Source: Streptomyces longispororuber (lineage in GTDB: Bacteria; Actinomycetota; Actinomycetes; Streptomycetales; Streptomycetaceae). Taken from it: a stretch of DNA of 64,000 bases. The translations under genes and the position numbers were made by a program. This document shows positions 27,385 to 34,778 of the stretch, piece after piece. The stretch's first letter is position 1. Every line of letters starts with the position of its first letter. The stretch covers positions 1 through 64,000 of the forward strand of contig NZ_JAMOLN010000008.1 in assembly GCF_024448165.1 (NCBI RefSeq). The letters run 5' to 3'. The notes beneath the pieces are model-generated. The model was given only the letters and a program-made list of their open reading frames with translations. It had not been told where the DNA came from and made no database searches.

Positions 27385-28410
27385 TCATACGGTGCTCAGC
27401 GCGGGCATGACGTCCCGGCCGTACCGGTCGATCACCGCCTCCTTCGCGTCGTGCATCGCGTACACGGCGAACTGGTCGACGCCCAGCTCCCGCAGCGCGC
27501 GCAGCTTCTCGATGTGGGCGGAGGGCGGGCCGATCAGACAGAACCGGTCGACGATCTCGTCGGGCACGAAGGCGGTGTCGGGGTTCCCGGAGCGGCCGTG
27601 GTGCGCGTAGTCGTAGCCCTCGCGGGCCTTGATGTACTCGGTGAGTTCGTCGGGGACCAGGCCGGAGTGCGCGCCGTACTTGGCGACCAGGTCGGCGACG
27701 TGGTTGCCGACCATGCCGCCGAACCAGCGGCACTGCTCACGGGCGTGAGCGAGCGCCTGTGGCGAGTCGTCGTCCGTGACGTAGGCGGGCGCGGCGACGC
27801 AGATCTTCACCGCCGACGGGTCGCGGCCGGCCGCGGCGGCGGCGTCCCGCACGGCCTTGACCATCCATTCCGTCAGGAAGGGGTCGGCGAGCTGCAGGAT
27901 GAAGCCGTCGGCCTCCTCGCCGGTCATCTTCAGGGCCTTGGGCCCGTACGCCGCCATCCAGACGGGGAGTTCGGCGCCGGGCCGCACCCACGGGAACCGG
28001 ACCACGGCGCCGCCGCCCAGGTCCGCCTCGTCGCCCCGCGCGAGGGCCCTGATCACCTTCATGGCGTCGCTGATCCTGGCGAGGGTGTTCGGGCTGCGCC
28101 CCGCGACGCGCATCGCCGAGTCGCCGCGGCCGATGCCGCACACGGTCCGGTTGCCGTACATGTCGTTGAGCGTCGCGAAGGTGGAGGCCGTCACCTCCCA
28201 GGTCCTGGTGCCCGGGTTGGTCACCATCGGGCCGACGATCAGGCGCTCGGTCTCCGCGAGGATGCGGCTGTAGATGACGAACGGCTCCTGCCACAGCACG
28301 CACGAGTCGAACGTCCACCCGTGGCTGAAGCCGGCCGCCTCCGCCCGCTTCATCAGGTCCACGACCCCGGAGGCCGGCGGGTCGGTCTGCAGAACGAGTC
28401 CGAAGTCCAT
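27385..28410 (-). CDS. LLM-class oxidoreductase, probably F420-dependent
   Basis: A 341-residue luciferase-like TIM-barrel protein. It starts MDFGLVLQTDPPASGVVDLMKRAE; GWTFDSCVLWQEPFVI, the GPMVTNPGTRTWEVTASTFATLND segment and CGIGRGDSAMR are the LLM flavin/F420 pocket regions. It resembles the TIGR03842 group of F420-dependent enzymes. The reaction is unknown. Its position between dihydropyrimidinase and the nucleobase permease suggests that it oxidises or reduces a pyrimidine or hydantoin. The start is ATG 28410 with GAGGGA 7 bases upstream. RutA, the uracil-ring-opening enzyme, is also LLM-type, but RutA uses FMN. Confidence 0.85.
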   Translation of the reverse strand: MDFGLVLQTDPPASGVVDLMKRAEAAGFSHGWTFDSCVLWQEPFVIYSRILAETERLIVGPMVTNPGTRTWEVTASTFATLNDMYGNRTVCGIGRGDSAMRVAGRSPNTLARISDAMKVIRALARGDEADLGGGAVVRFPWVRPGAELPVWMAAYGPKALKMTGEEADGFILQLADPFLTEWMVKAVRDAAAAAGRDPSAVKICVAAPAYVTDDDSPQALAHAREQCRWFGGMVGNHVADLVAKYGAHSGLVPDELTEYIKAREGYDYAHHGRSGNPDTAFVPDEIVDRFCLIGPPSAHIEKLRALRELGVDQFAVYAMHDAKEAVIDRYGRDVMPALSTV

Positions 28411-28440
28411 GATGGGTTCCCTCACTTGCTCAGATCAGGT

Positions 28441-29847
28441 TCAGTTCAGGTACTGGCAGGTGCCGCGCGGGGTGTACGCGCCGTGTCCGGCCCGGCCGGT
28501 GAACTCCCGCTCGGTGATGACGAGTTCGCCGCGCGAGAGGACGGTCTCCACACGGCCGGTCAGGCGCCTGCCCTCGTACGCGGAGTAGTCGACGTTCATG
28601 TGGTGGGTGTCCGCCGAGATCGTCTGCTCGGCGTGCGGGTCGTAGATCACGATGTCGGCGTCGGCGCCCGGCGCGACGGTGCCCTTCTTCGGGTACAGGC
28701 CGAACATCCGGGCCGGGGTGGCGCAGGCGATCTCGATCCAGCGGCGGCGCGAGATGTGCCCGTCGACGACCGCCTGGTGCAGCAGGTCCATCCGGTTCTC
28801 GACGCCCGGCATGCCGTTGGGGATCTTCGAGAAGTCGCCCCGGCCCAGCTCCTTCTGGCCGGTGAAGCAGAACGGGCAGTGGTCGGTGGAGACGACCTGG
28901 AGGTCGTTGGTGCGCAGGCCGCGCCAGAGCGCCGCCTGGTGCTCCTTGGGCCGCAGCGGCGTGGAGCACACGTACTTCGCGCCTTCGAAGTCCGGCTCGG
29001 CGAGGTTGTCGGTCGACAGGAACAGGTACTGCGGGCAGGTCTCGCCGAAGACCGGGAGGCCCTCGTCGCGGGCCCGCGCCAGCTCGGCGAGGGCCTCCTG
29101 CGCCGACACGTGCACGACGTACAGCGGCGCGCCCGCCACCTGCGCCAGCTTGATCGCGCGGTGCGTGGCCTCGGCCTCCAGGAGCGCCTTCCTGACCTCG
29201 CCGTGGTAGCGCGGGTCGGTCTCGCCGCGGGCCAGGGCCTGTTCCACGAGCACGTCGATCGCGATGCCGTTCTCGGCGTGCATCATGATCAGCCCGCCGT
29301 TCTCGCCGGCCCGCTGCATGGCGCGCAGGATCTGCCCGTCGTCGGAGTAGAAGACGCCCGGGTAGGCCATGAACTGCTTGAAGGAGGTGACCCCCTCCGC
29401 CACCAGCAGGTCCATCTCCTTCAGCGTCTCCTCGTGCACGTCGGAGACGATCATGTGGAAGCCGTAGTCGACGGCGCACTGCCCGTCGGACTTGGCGTGC
29501 CAGGCGTCGAGCCCTTCGCGCAGGCTGTGGCCGACCGTCTGGATGGCGAAGTCGACGATGGTGGTCGTGCCGCCCCAGGCGGCGGCCCGGGTGCCCGTCT
29601 CGAAGGTGTCGGCGGCGTAGGTGCCGCCGAACGGCATCTCCATGTGGGTGTGCGCGTCGACGCCGCCCGGGATGACGTACTTCTGGCTCGCGTCGATGGT
29701 GCGCGCGTCCGTCCAGGACGCGGCGGTGTCGCTGCCGGTGGCCGCGAGGGCCACGACGCGGCCGTCCTCGATGAGGACGTCGGCGTGCATCTCGTCGGCG
29801 GCGGTGACGACGAGACCGCCGCGGATGACGGTACGGACGGCGCTCAT
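28441..29847 (-). CDS. hydA: Dihydropyrimidinase (D-hydantoinase)
   Basis: A 468-residue amidohydrolase that opens dihydrouracil, dihydrothymine or 5-substituted hydantoins to N-carbamoyl amino acids. The binuclear-metal ligands are visible: His66 and His68 in DAHTHMEMPFGG, the carboxylated Lys157 in TSFKQFMAYPG, the later His of VVHVSAQEAL, and the Asp of VSTDHCPFCFTG. The length is typical. GGAGGAGA precedes the ATG. It lies 28 bases downstream of a beta-ureidopropionase-like nitrilase, which would act on its product. Confidence 0.95.
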   Translation of the reverse strand: MSAVRTVIRGGLVVTAADEMHADVLIEDGRVVALAATGSDTAASWTDARTIDASQKYVIPGGVDAHTHMEMPFGGTYAADTFETGTRAAAWGGTTTIVDFAIQTVGHSLREGLDAWHAKSDGQCAVDYGFHMIVSDVHEETLKEMDLLVAEGVTSFKQFMAYPGVFYSDDGQILRAMQRAGENGGLIMMHAENGIAIDVLVEQALARGETDPRYHGEVRKALLEAEATHRAIKLAQVAGAPLYVVHVSAQEALAELARARDEGLPVFGETCPQYLFLSTDNLAEPDFEGAKYVCSTPLRPKEHQAALWRGLRTNDLQVVSTDHCPFCFTGQKELGRGDFSKIPNGMPGVENRMDLLHQAVVDGHISRRRWIEIACATPARMFGLYPKKGTVAPGADADIVIYDPHAEQTISADTHHMNVDYSAYEGRRLTGRVETVLSRGELVITEREFTGRAGHGAYTPRGTCQYLN

Positions 29848-29875
29848 GCTCTCCTCCAGGTACGGACGGGGACTG

Positions 29876-30718
29876 CTACGGGCGGGTCAGGGGCTCGTAC
29901 GCCTGCGGGGCGCGGTCGCGGTAGAACTGCCAGCGGTCGCGGACCTCGCGCAGCTTGGCCAGGTCGAGGTCGCGGACGACGAGTTCGGGTGCCTTGTCGT
30001 CGGCGACCTCGCCCACGAACCGGCCCTCCGGGTCGACGAAGTACGACGTCCCGTAGAAGTCGTTGTCGCCGTAACTCTCGACGCCGACGCGGTTGATGGC
30101 GCCGACGAAGTACTCGTTGGCGACGGCGGCGGCCGGCTGTTCCAGCTGCCACAGGTAGCGGGACAGGCCGCGGCTGGTGGCCGAGGGGTTGAAGACGATC
30201 TGGGCGCCTTCGAGGCCGAGCGCGCGCCAGCCCTCGGGGAAGTGCCGGTCGTAGCAGATGTAGACGCCGATCCTGCCGACGGCGGTGTCGAAGACCGGCC
30301 AGCCGCTGTTCCCCGGCCGGAAGTAGAACTTCTCCCAGAAGCCCTTCACCTGCGGGATGTGCGTCTTGCGGTACTTGCCGAGGTAGGTGCCGTCGGCGTC
30401 GATCACGGCGGCGGTGTTGTAGAGGACGCCCGGCTGCTCCTCCTCGTACATGGGCAGCACGAGGACGATGCCGTGCTCGCGGGCCAGGTCCTGGAAGCGG
30501 CGCACGATCGGTCCGTCGGGGATCGCCTCGGCGTACTCGTAGAACTTCGGGTCCTGCACCTGGCAGAAGTACGGGCCGTAGAACAGCTCCTGGAAGCACA
30601 GGACCTGGGCGCCCTGTGCGGCGGCGTCACGAACGGCCTGTTCGTGCACCTTGATCATGGATTCCTTGTCGCCGGTCCATGCGGTCTGGAAGATCGCGGC
30701 GCGGATCACGGGGCTCAT
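29876..30718 (-). CDS. Nitrilase-superfamily beta-ureidopropionase (copy 1)
   Basis: A 280-residue carbon-nitrogen hydrolase. The catalytic triad is Glu44 (FQELFYGPYF), Lys118 (GKYRKTHIPQ) and Cys155 (YICYDRHFPE). It most likely hydrolyses N-carbamoyl-beta-alanine (or another N-carbamoyl amino acid) to the amino acid, CO2 and ammonia, directly after dihydropyrimidinase. AGGAGG lies 5 bases before the ATG. Upstream are a possible -10 (TATCGT, 30764-30769) and the direct repeats at 30794-30842. It is close kin to copy 2 at 33790, roughly 70% identical by eye. Confidence 0.9.
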   Translation of the reverse strand: MSPVIRAAIFQTAWTGDKESMIKVHEQAVRDAAAQGAQVLCFQELFYGPYFCQVQDPKFYEYAEAIPDGPIVRRFQDLAREHGIVLVLPMYEEEQPGVLYNTAAVIDADGTYLGKYRKTHIPQVKGFWEKFYFRPGNSGWPVFDTAVGRIGVYICYDRHFPEGWRALGLEGAQIVFNPSATSRGLSRYLWQLEQPAAAVANEYFVGAINRVGVESYGDNDFYGTSYFVDPEGRFVGEVADDKAPELVVRDLDLAKLREVRDRWQFYRDRAPQAYEPLTRP

Positions 30719-30793
30719 CGGGACCTCCTGCGGAAGGCTGCGGGGGTGCTCGGTGTGCCCACGACGATAGGAATTCCGGACGCGGTGGCCGAG

Positions 30794-30842
30794 TTGCACC
30801 GTGTCACGTCCGGGGCCGGGTGTCGTTCCACCGTGTCACGTC
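30794..30842. promoter_or_regulatory. Two 17-bp direct repeats upstream of nitrilase copy 1, candidate PucR sites
   Basis: TTGCACCGTGTCACGTC (30794-30810) and TTCCACCGTGTCACGTC (30826-30842) differ at one base and are 32 bp apart, about three helical turns. The second copy overlaps the last codons of pucR. They lie just upstream of the predicted -35 region of the nitrilase/dihydropyrimidinase genes, the usual place for activator sites. Confidence 0.6.
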
Positions 30843-32389
30843 TCCTGTGCGTCGTGCGCGAGGAGCGCGATGTGCACGGACGCGGCCTGCTCGAAGTCGT
30901 CCAGGTCGACGCCGAGCAGTCCCTCGATGGCCTCCAGGCGGCGGTAGAGGGCGGGGCGGCTCATGTGGTGGAGTTCGGCGGACCGCGACTTGTTGCGGCC
31001 GGTGGCGAGGTAGGTGCGCAGCACCGGCAGCAGCGCGTCGGCGTCGTCGGCGTACAGCAGCCCGTCCAGCTCCCGTTCCGCGAAGGACAGGACGCGCGGG
31101 TCGTCGCGCAGCAGCCGCATCAGACCGCGCAGCCGTACGTCGCCGAGGCGGACGACGGCCGGCAGGTCGGGCGGTGATCCGGCGACGGCGTCGGCGACGT
31201 GCAGCGCCTCCCGCAGCCCGTCGGGCACCTCCTCCCAGCCGGTGCGGGCGGGGGCGGCGGCGACGATCGCGGGCCGGCCCGTCTCGGCGCGCAGCCGGGC
31301 CGCGAAGTGGGCGGCGAGCGGCTCCGCTGCCTGGTCGCGGGCGAGGCTGAGCAGCACGGCGGTGGCGTTCTCGGCGAGTTCGGCGACCAGCCCCGGAAGC
31401 CCCAACAGCCTTAGTACTCGGTCGAGTTGGCCGGGTTCCCCGTCCCGTACGACGAGGGGGACGAAGGTGCGGCGGTTGACGGGCAGGCCCGCGGCCCGGG
31501 CCCTGGGCAGCAGCTGGCGGGCCGGGACGGCGCCGGACACCAGGTCGGCGAGCAGGCACTGCGCGGACTGCTCCTCCCAGCTCGCGGCGGAGCCTGCCAG
31601 CATCCGGTGCAGGACGAGGGCCTCGGCGGCCCGGTCGGCGAGCAGCCGCCCCGACGCGCCGTCGCCGCGGTGCCCGCACAGCACGACGGAGCCCCAGCGT
31701 TCGCCGCGGCCGCCGAGGTCGGCGCGGATCCAGCCCTCGCCGTCGACCCCGCCCGGCTGCCGGGCGATGCGGTCCCAGTCGCGCAGCACGTCGTCGACCG
31801 CGGGGCGCTCGCCCGCGGTGGCGAGGACGCGGTGGGCGAGGTTGGTGACGACGACCGGGCAGGCGCTGTGCGCGGCGACCTCGTCGAGCAGGCTCTGCAG
31901 CGGGGCGCCCGCGGTGATGAGTCCGGTGAGGGCGGTGCGGATGCCCTCGGAGAGGCTGACGGCCGCGAACTTCCGCCGCACCAGCCGGGACTGGACCTCC
32001 TCGGTGAGCTCGGCGAAGGGGAACGGGCGGTGCAGGACCACCATGGGCAGGCCGTGCCGTTCGGCGGCACGGCACATGTCCTCCGGCGGGGACGGGAAGG
32101 CGCGGCCGAGGCCGAGCACGAGGGCGGCGGCCTCCGCGCGGTGCAGCGACTTGATGTACTCGGTCCTGGCGTGCGGGTCGCCCGCGAGCAGGACGCCCGT
32201 GGTCAGCACCATCTCGCCGCCGCTGAGCATGACGCCGACGTCGGCCGCCTCGGCGACGTGCACCCAGCGGACAGGGCGGTCGAGGTGGTGCGCCGCGGCG
32301 ACCACCTCCGGTTCTCCGGCGGCGATGCGTTCCAGGGCGAGTATCTGGCGTACGGACAGGGCGTGTTCGGTGCCGGGTGCGGTCGGCAT
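30836..32389 (-). CDS. pucR: PucR-family transcriptional regulator
   Basis: A 517-residue regulator. The N-terminal PucR domain (about 10-125) opens SVRQILALERIAAGEPEVVAA and includes GGEMVLTTGVLL and ALVLGLGRAFPS. A GGDEF-like central region lacks catalytic motifs, and the C-terminal helix-turn-helix is TYLATGRNKSRSAELHHMSRPALYRRLEAIEGLLG. PucR-type proteins control purine and pyrimidine catabolism, which fits the flanking genes. The start is ATG 32389 with GGAGG about 10 bases upstream; GTG 32398 lies too close to that site. Confidence 0.92.
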   Translation of the reverse strand: MPTAPGTEHALSVRQILALERIAAGEPEVVAAAHHLDRPVRWVHVAEAADVGVMLSGGEMVLTTGVLLAGDPHARTEYIKSLHRAEAAALVLGLGRAFPSPPEDMCRAAERHGLPMVVLHRPFPFAELTEEVQSRLVRRKFAAVSLSEGIRTALTGLITAGAPLQSLLDEVAAHSACPVVVTNLAHRVLATAGERPAVDDVLRDWDRIARQPGGVDGEGWIRADLGGRGERWGSVVLCGHRGDGASGRLLADRAAEALVLHRMLAGSAASWEEQSAQCLLADLVSGAVPARQLLPRARAAGLPVNRRTFVPLVVRDGEPGQLDRVLRLLGLPGLVAELAENATAVLLSLARDQAAEPLAAHFAARLRAETGRPAIVAAAPARTGWEEVPDGLREALHVADAVAGSPPDLPAVVRLGDVRLRGLMRLLRDDPRVLSFAERELDGLLYADDADALLPVLRTYLATGRNKSRSAELHHMSRPALYRRLEAIEGLLGVDLDDFEQAASVHIALLAHDAQET

Positions 32390-32410
32390 GGAGGCCACCC
32401 TCCTCTCGAA

Positions 32411-32466
32411 TCAAGCCCCTCCGGCGATTGAGGAGCGGGGTCCGGGGCGGAGCCCCGTGGGCGGGG
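32411..32466. repeat. Dispersed Streptomyces intergenic hairpin repeat
   Basis: This element begins TCAAGCCCCTCCGGCGATTG and ends in the hairpin CGGGGC-GGA-GCCCCG. From memory very similar elements recur in intergenic regions of many Streptomyces genomes. It separates the aminotransferase from pucR and may act as a terminator. Confidence 0.6.
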
Positions 32467-32472
32467 ACACGC

Positions 32473-33747
32473 CTACGACACACTCCGCAACGCCCGTTCC
32501 AGGATCGCGGCACCCTCCTCCGCCTCGCTCACCGTCAACGACAACGGCGGCGCGATGCGGAGCACACTCGTGTCGTGGCCGCCGCCCTTGCCGATCAGCA
32601 GTCCGTTCTCCCGGCAGGTCTCCAGGACCGCCGCCGCGACCCGGGGCGACCGGTCGGCCAGTTCCACGCCGATCATCAGGCCCCGGCCGCGCACCTCCCG
32701 TACGACGGAGGCGCTCGCCGCGATGGCCCGCAGGCGCTCGATGAGGAGTCCGCCGACCCGGCGCGCGTTGCCCTGGAGGTCGTGTTCCAGGAGGTAGGAG
32801 AGGTTGGCGAGGCCCGCGGCCATGGTGACCGGGGAACCGCCGAACGTCGAGATGGAGTTGGCGTCGAGGCAGTTCATGACCTCGGCGCGGGCCACGACAC
32901 CGCCGATGGACATGCCGTTGCCGATGCCCTTGGCGAAGGTGAGGATGTCCGGCGGCCCGGACCGGCCGTGCGCCTGCCAGCCCCAGAAGTGCTCGCCGGT
33001 GCGGCCCCAGCCGGTCTGCACCTCGTCCGCGATCCAGAGGATGCCGTGCTCCTGGAGCACGTCACGGAAGCGGGCGTACAGGCCGTCGGGGGGTGCGGTG
33101 AAGCCGCCGACGCCCTGGACGGGTTCGGCGATGAGCGCCGCCACGTCGCCGCGGGTCTGGCCGAGCACGTCGCGCAGGTCGGCGACGCAGGCCTCGATGA
33201 AGTCGGCGTCGGAGAGCGCGGCGTACGGGCCGCGGCTGCGGACGCCGCCGTGCACGTACAGCGTCTGGAGCGGCGACAGGCTCGTCGGCGACCAGCCCTT
33301 GTTGCCGGTGATGCCGACCGCGGAGAACGAGCGGCCGTGGTAGCTGTTGCGCATCGCGAGGATCTGGTTCGAGCGGCGGTGCGCGGTGGCGAGCAGCAGC
33401 GCCGTGTCGTTGGCCTCGGTGCCGGAGGTGGTGAAGAAGACGCGGGCGTCGGGGATGCCGGACAACTGGGCGACGCGCTCCGCGAGTTCGACCATGGGGC
33501 GGTTCAGGTAGAGCGTGGAGGAGTGGATGATCCGGCCCGCCTGCTCGCTCACCGCCTTCGTCACTTCCGGCAGGGCGTGCGCGGTCATCGTGGTGAGGAT
33601 GCCGCCGAAGAAGTCGAGGTACTTGTTCCCGTCGGCGTCCCAGACGTGGCGGCCCTCGCCGTGGGTGAGCTCGATCGGGTCGGCGTAGTACAGCGCCAGC
33701 CAGTCGGGCAGGACGGCGCGGGTGCGGGAGTGCAGAGAGGGGTTCAC
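32473..33747 (-). CDS. Class III omega-amino-acid aminotransferase
   Basis: A 424-residue PLP enzyme. The Schiff-base lysine is Lys273 in TFAKGIGNGMSIGG; the Asp that contacts the PLP ring nitrogen is in WIADEVQTGWGRTG; FTTSGTEANDTALL binds phosphate. In this context the natural substrate is beta-alanine (or beta-aminoisobutyrate), the product of the nitrilase step, giving malonate semialdehyde. Alternatives are 4-aminobutyrate or other omega-amines. The GTG start has GAAGGGA about 10 bases upstream. It lies 42 bases downstream of nitrilase copy 2. Confidence 0.9.
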   Translation of the reverse strand: MNPSLHSRTRAVLPDWLALYYADPIELTHGEGRHVWDADGNKYLDFFGGILTTMTAHALPEVTKAVSEQAGRIIHSSTLYLNRPMVELAERVAQLSGIPDARVFFTTSGTEANDTALLLATAHRRSNQILAMRNSYHGRSFSAVGITGNKGWSPTSLSPLQTLYVHGGVRSRGPYAALSDADFIEACVADLRDVLGQTRGDVAALIAEPVQGVGGFTAPPDGLYARFRDVLQEHGILWIADEVQTGWGRTGEHFWGWQAHGRSGPPDILTFAKGIGNGMSIGGVVARAEVMNCLDANSISTFGGSPVTMAAGLANLSYLLEHDLQGNARRVGGLLIERLRAIAASASVVREVRGRGLMIGVELADRSPRVAAAVLETCRENGLLIGKGGGHDTSVLRIAPPLSLTVSEAEEGAAILERALRSVS

Positions 33748-33789
33748 GGGTGCGGCATCCCTTCGTCGGTCACGGCTTGGGTGAGGCGT

Positions 33790-34632
33790 TCACGGCTGGA
33801 CGAGGCCGTCGTAGGCGTCGGGGCGGCGGTCGCGGTAGAACGCCCACTGCTGCCTGACCTCGTCGATGAGCCCGAAGTCCAGGTCGCGGACGAGGAGTTC
33901 CTCCGTCTTGTCGCTCGCGGCGTCGCCGACGAGCTGTCCGCGCGGGTCGACGAAGTACGACGTGCCGTAGAAGTCGTTGTCGCCGTAACTCTCGACGCCG
34001 ACGCGGTTGATGGCGGCGACGAAGTACTCGTTGGCGACGGCGGCGGCCGGCTGTTCGAGGCGCCACAGGTACGCGGACAGGCCGCGGCTGGTGGCCGACG
34101 GGTTGTACACGAGCTGGGCGCCGTTCAGGCCCAACTGCCGCCAGCCCTCGGGGAAGTGGCGGTCGTAGCAGATGTAGACGCCGACGCGGCCGACGGCGGT
34201 GTCGAAGACCGGCCAGCCCAGGTTCCCCGGCTTGAAGTAGTACTTCTCCCAGAAGCCCTTCACCTGCGGGATGTGGTGCTTGCGGTACTTGCCGAGGTAG
34301 GAGCCGTCGGCGTCGATCACGGCGGCGGTGTTGAAGTAGAAGCCGGACTGCTCGACCTCGAAGACGGGGACGACGATCACCATGCCGGTCTCGCGGGCGA
34401 GTTCCCGCATCCGCGTCACGGTCGGACCGTCCGGGACGGGCTCGGCCCAGCGGTAGTGCTCGGCCTCCTGGACCTGGCAGAAGTAGGGGGCGTTGAAGAC
34501 TTCCTGGAAGCCGATCACCTGCGCGCCCTGCCGGGCCGCCTCGCGGGCGTGTTCCTCGTGTTTGGCGATCATGGATTCGGTGTCGCCCGTCCAGGTGGCC
34601 TGGACGAGTGCGGCGCGTACGACGTGGGCCAC
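33790..34632 (-). CDS. Nitrilase-superfamily beta-ureidopropionase (copy 2)
   Basis: A 280-residue paralogue of the nitrilase at 29876, in the same register: Glu44 (FQEVFNAPYF), Lys118 (GKYRKHHIPQ) and Cys155 (YICYDRHFPE). The region from ~175 to ~235 is nearly identical between copies, while residues ~85-100 near the pocket differ. It is the first gene of the minus-strand island. The GTG start has AAGGAG 6 bases upstream. It probably hydrolyses a second N-carbamoyl substrate, or is the dedicated beta-ureidopropionase in front of the transaminase. Confidence 0.9.
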   Translation of the reverse strand: MAHVVRAALVQATWTGDTESMIAKHEEHAREAARQGAQVIGFQEVFNAPYFCQVQEAEHYRWAEPVPDGPTVTRMRELARETGMVIVVPVFEVEQSGFYFNTAAVIDADGSYLGKYRKHHIPQVKGFWEKYYFKPGNLGWPVFDTAVGRVGVYICYDRHFPEGWRQLGLNGAQLVYNPSATSRGLSAYLWRLEQPAAAVANEYFVAAINRVGVESYGDNDFYGTSYFVDPRGQLVGDAASDKTEELLVRDLDFGLIDEVRQQWAFYRDRRPDAYDGLVQP

Positions 34633-34654
34633 GATCCGCTCCTTTGCCTGAGCC

Positions 34655-34682
34655 TCTACGCCCGTAGACCGGGCCGTAGAGG
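34655..34682. promoter_or_regulatory. TCTACG-CC-CGTAGA palindrome plus third half-site
   Basis: A perfect 14-bp dyad (TCTACG 34655-34660, CGTAGA 34663-34668) is followed by another CGTAGA half-site at 34675-34680, so larger arms CCTCTACG/CGTAGAGG also pair. It lies 25-50 bases upstream of nitrilase copy 2. It resembles the dyad at 1561-1574 before the nucleoside hydrolase. A likely repressor operator. Confidence 0.6.
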
Positions 34683-34778
34683 GACGAACGTAAGCCCACC
34701 CGGAAGGCTTGCCAAGACCATCGTCGTCAACCCGCTGGATCGATCACGTTTCGACACTCGTGCGGGTGAGCCGGGGGC

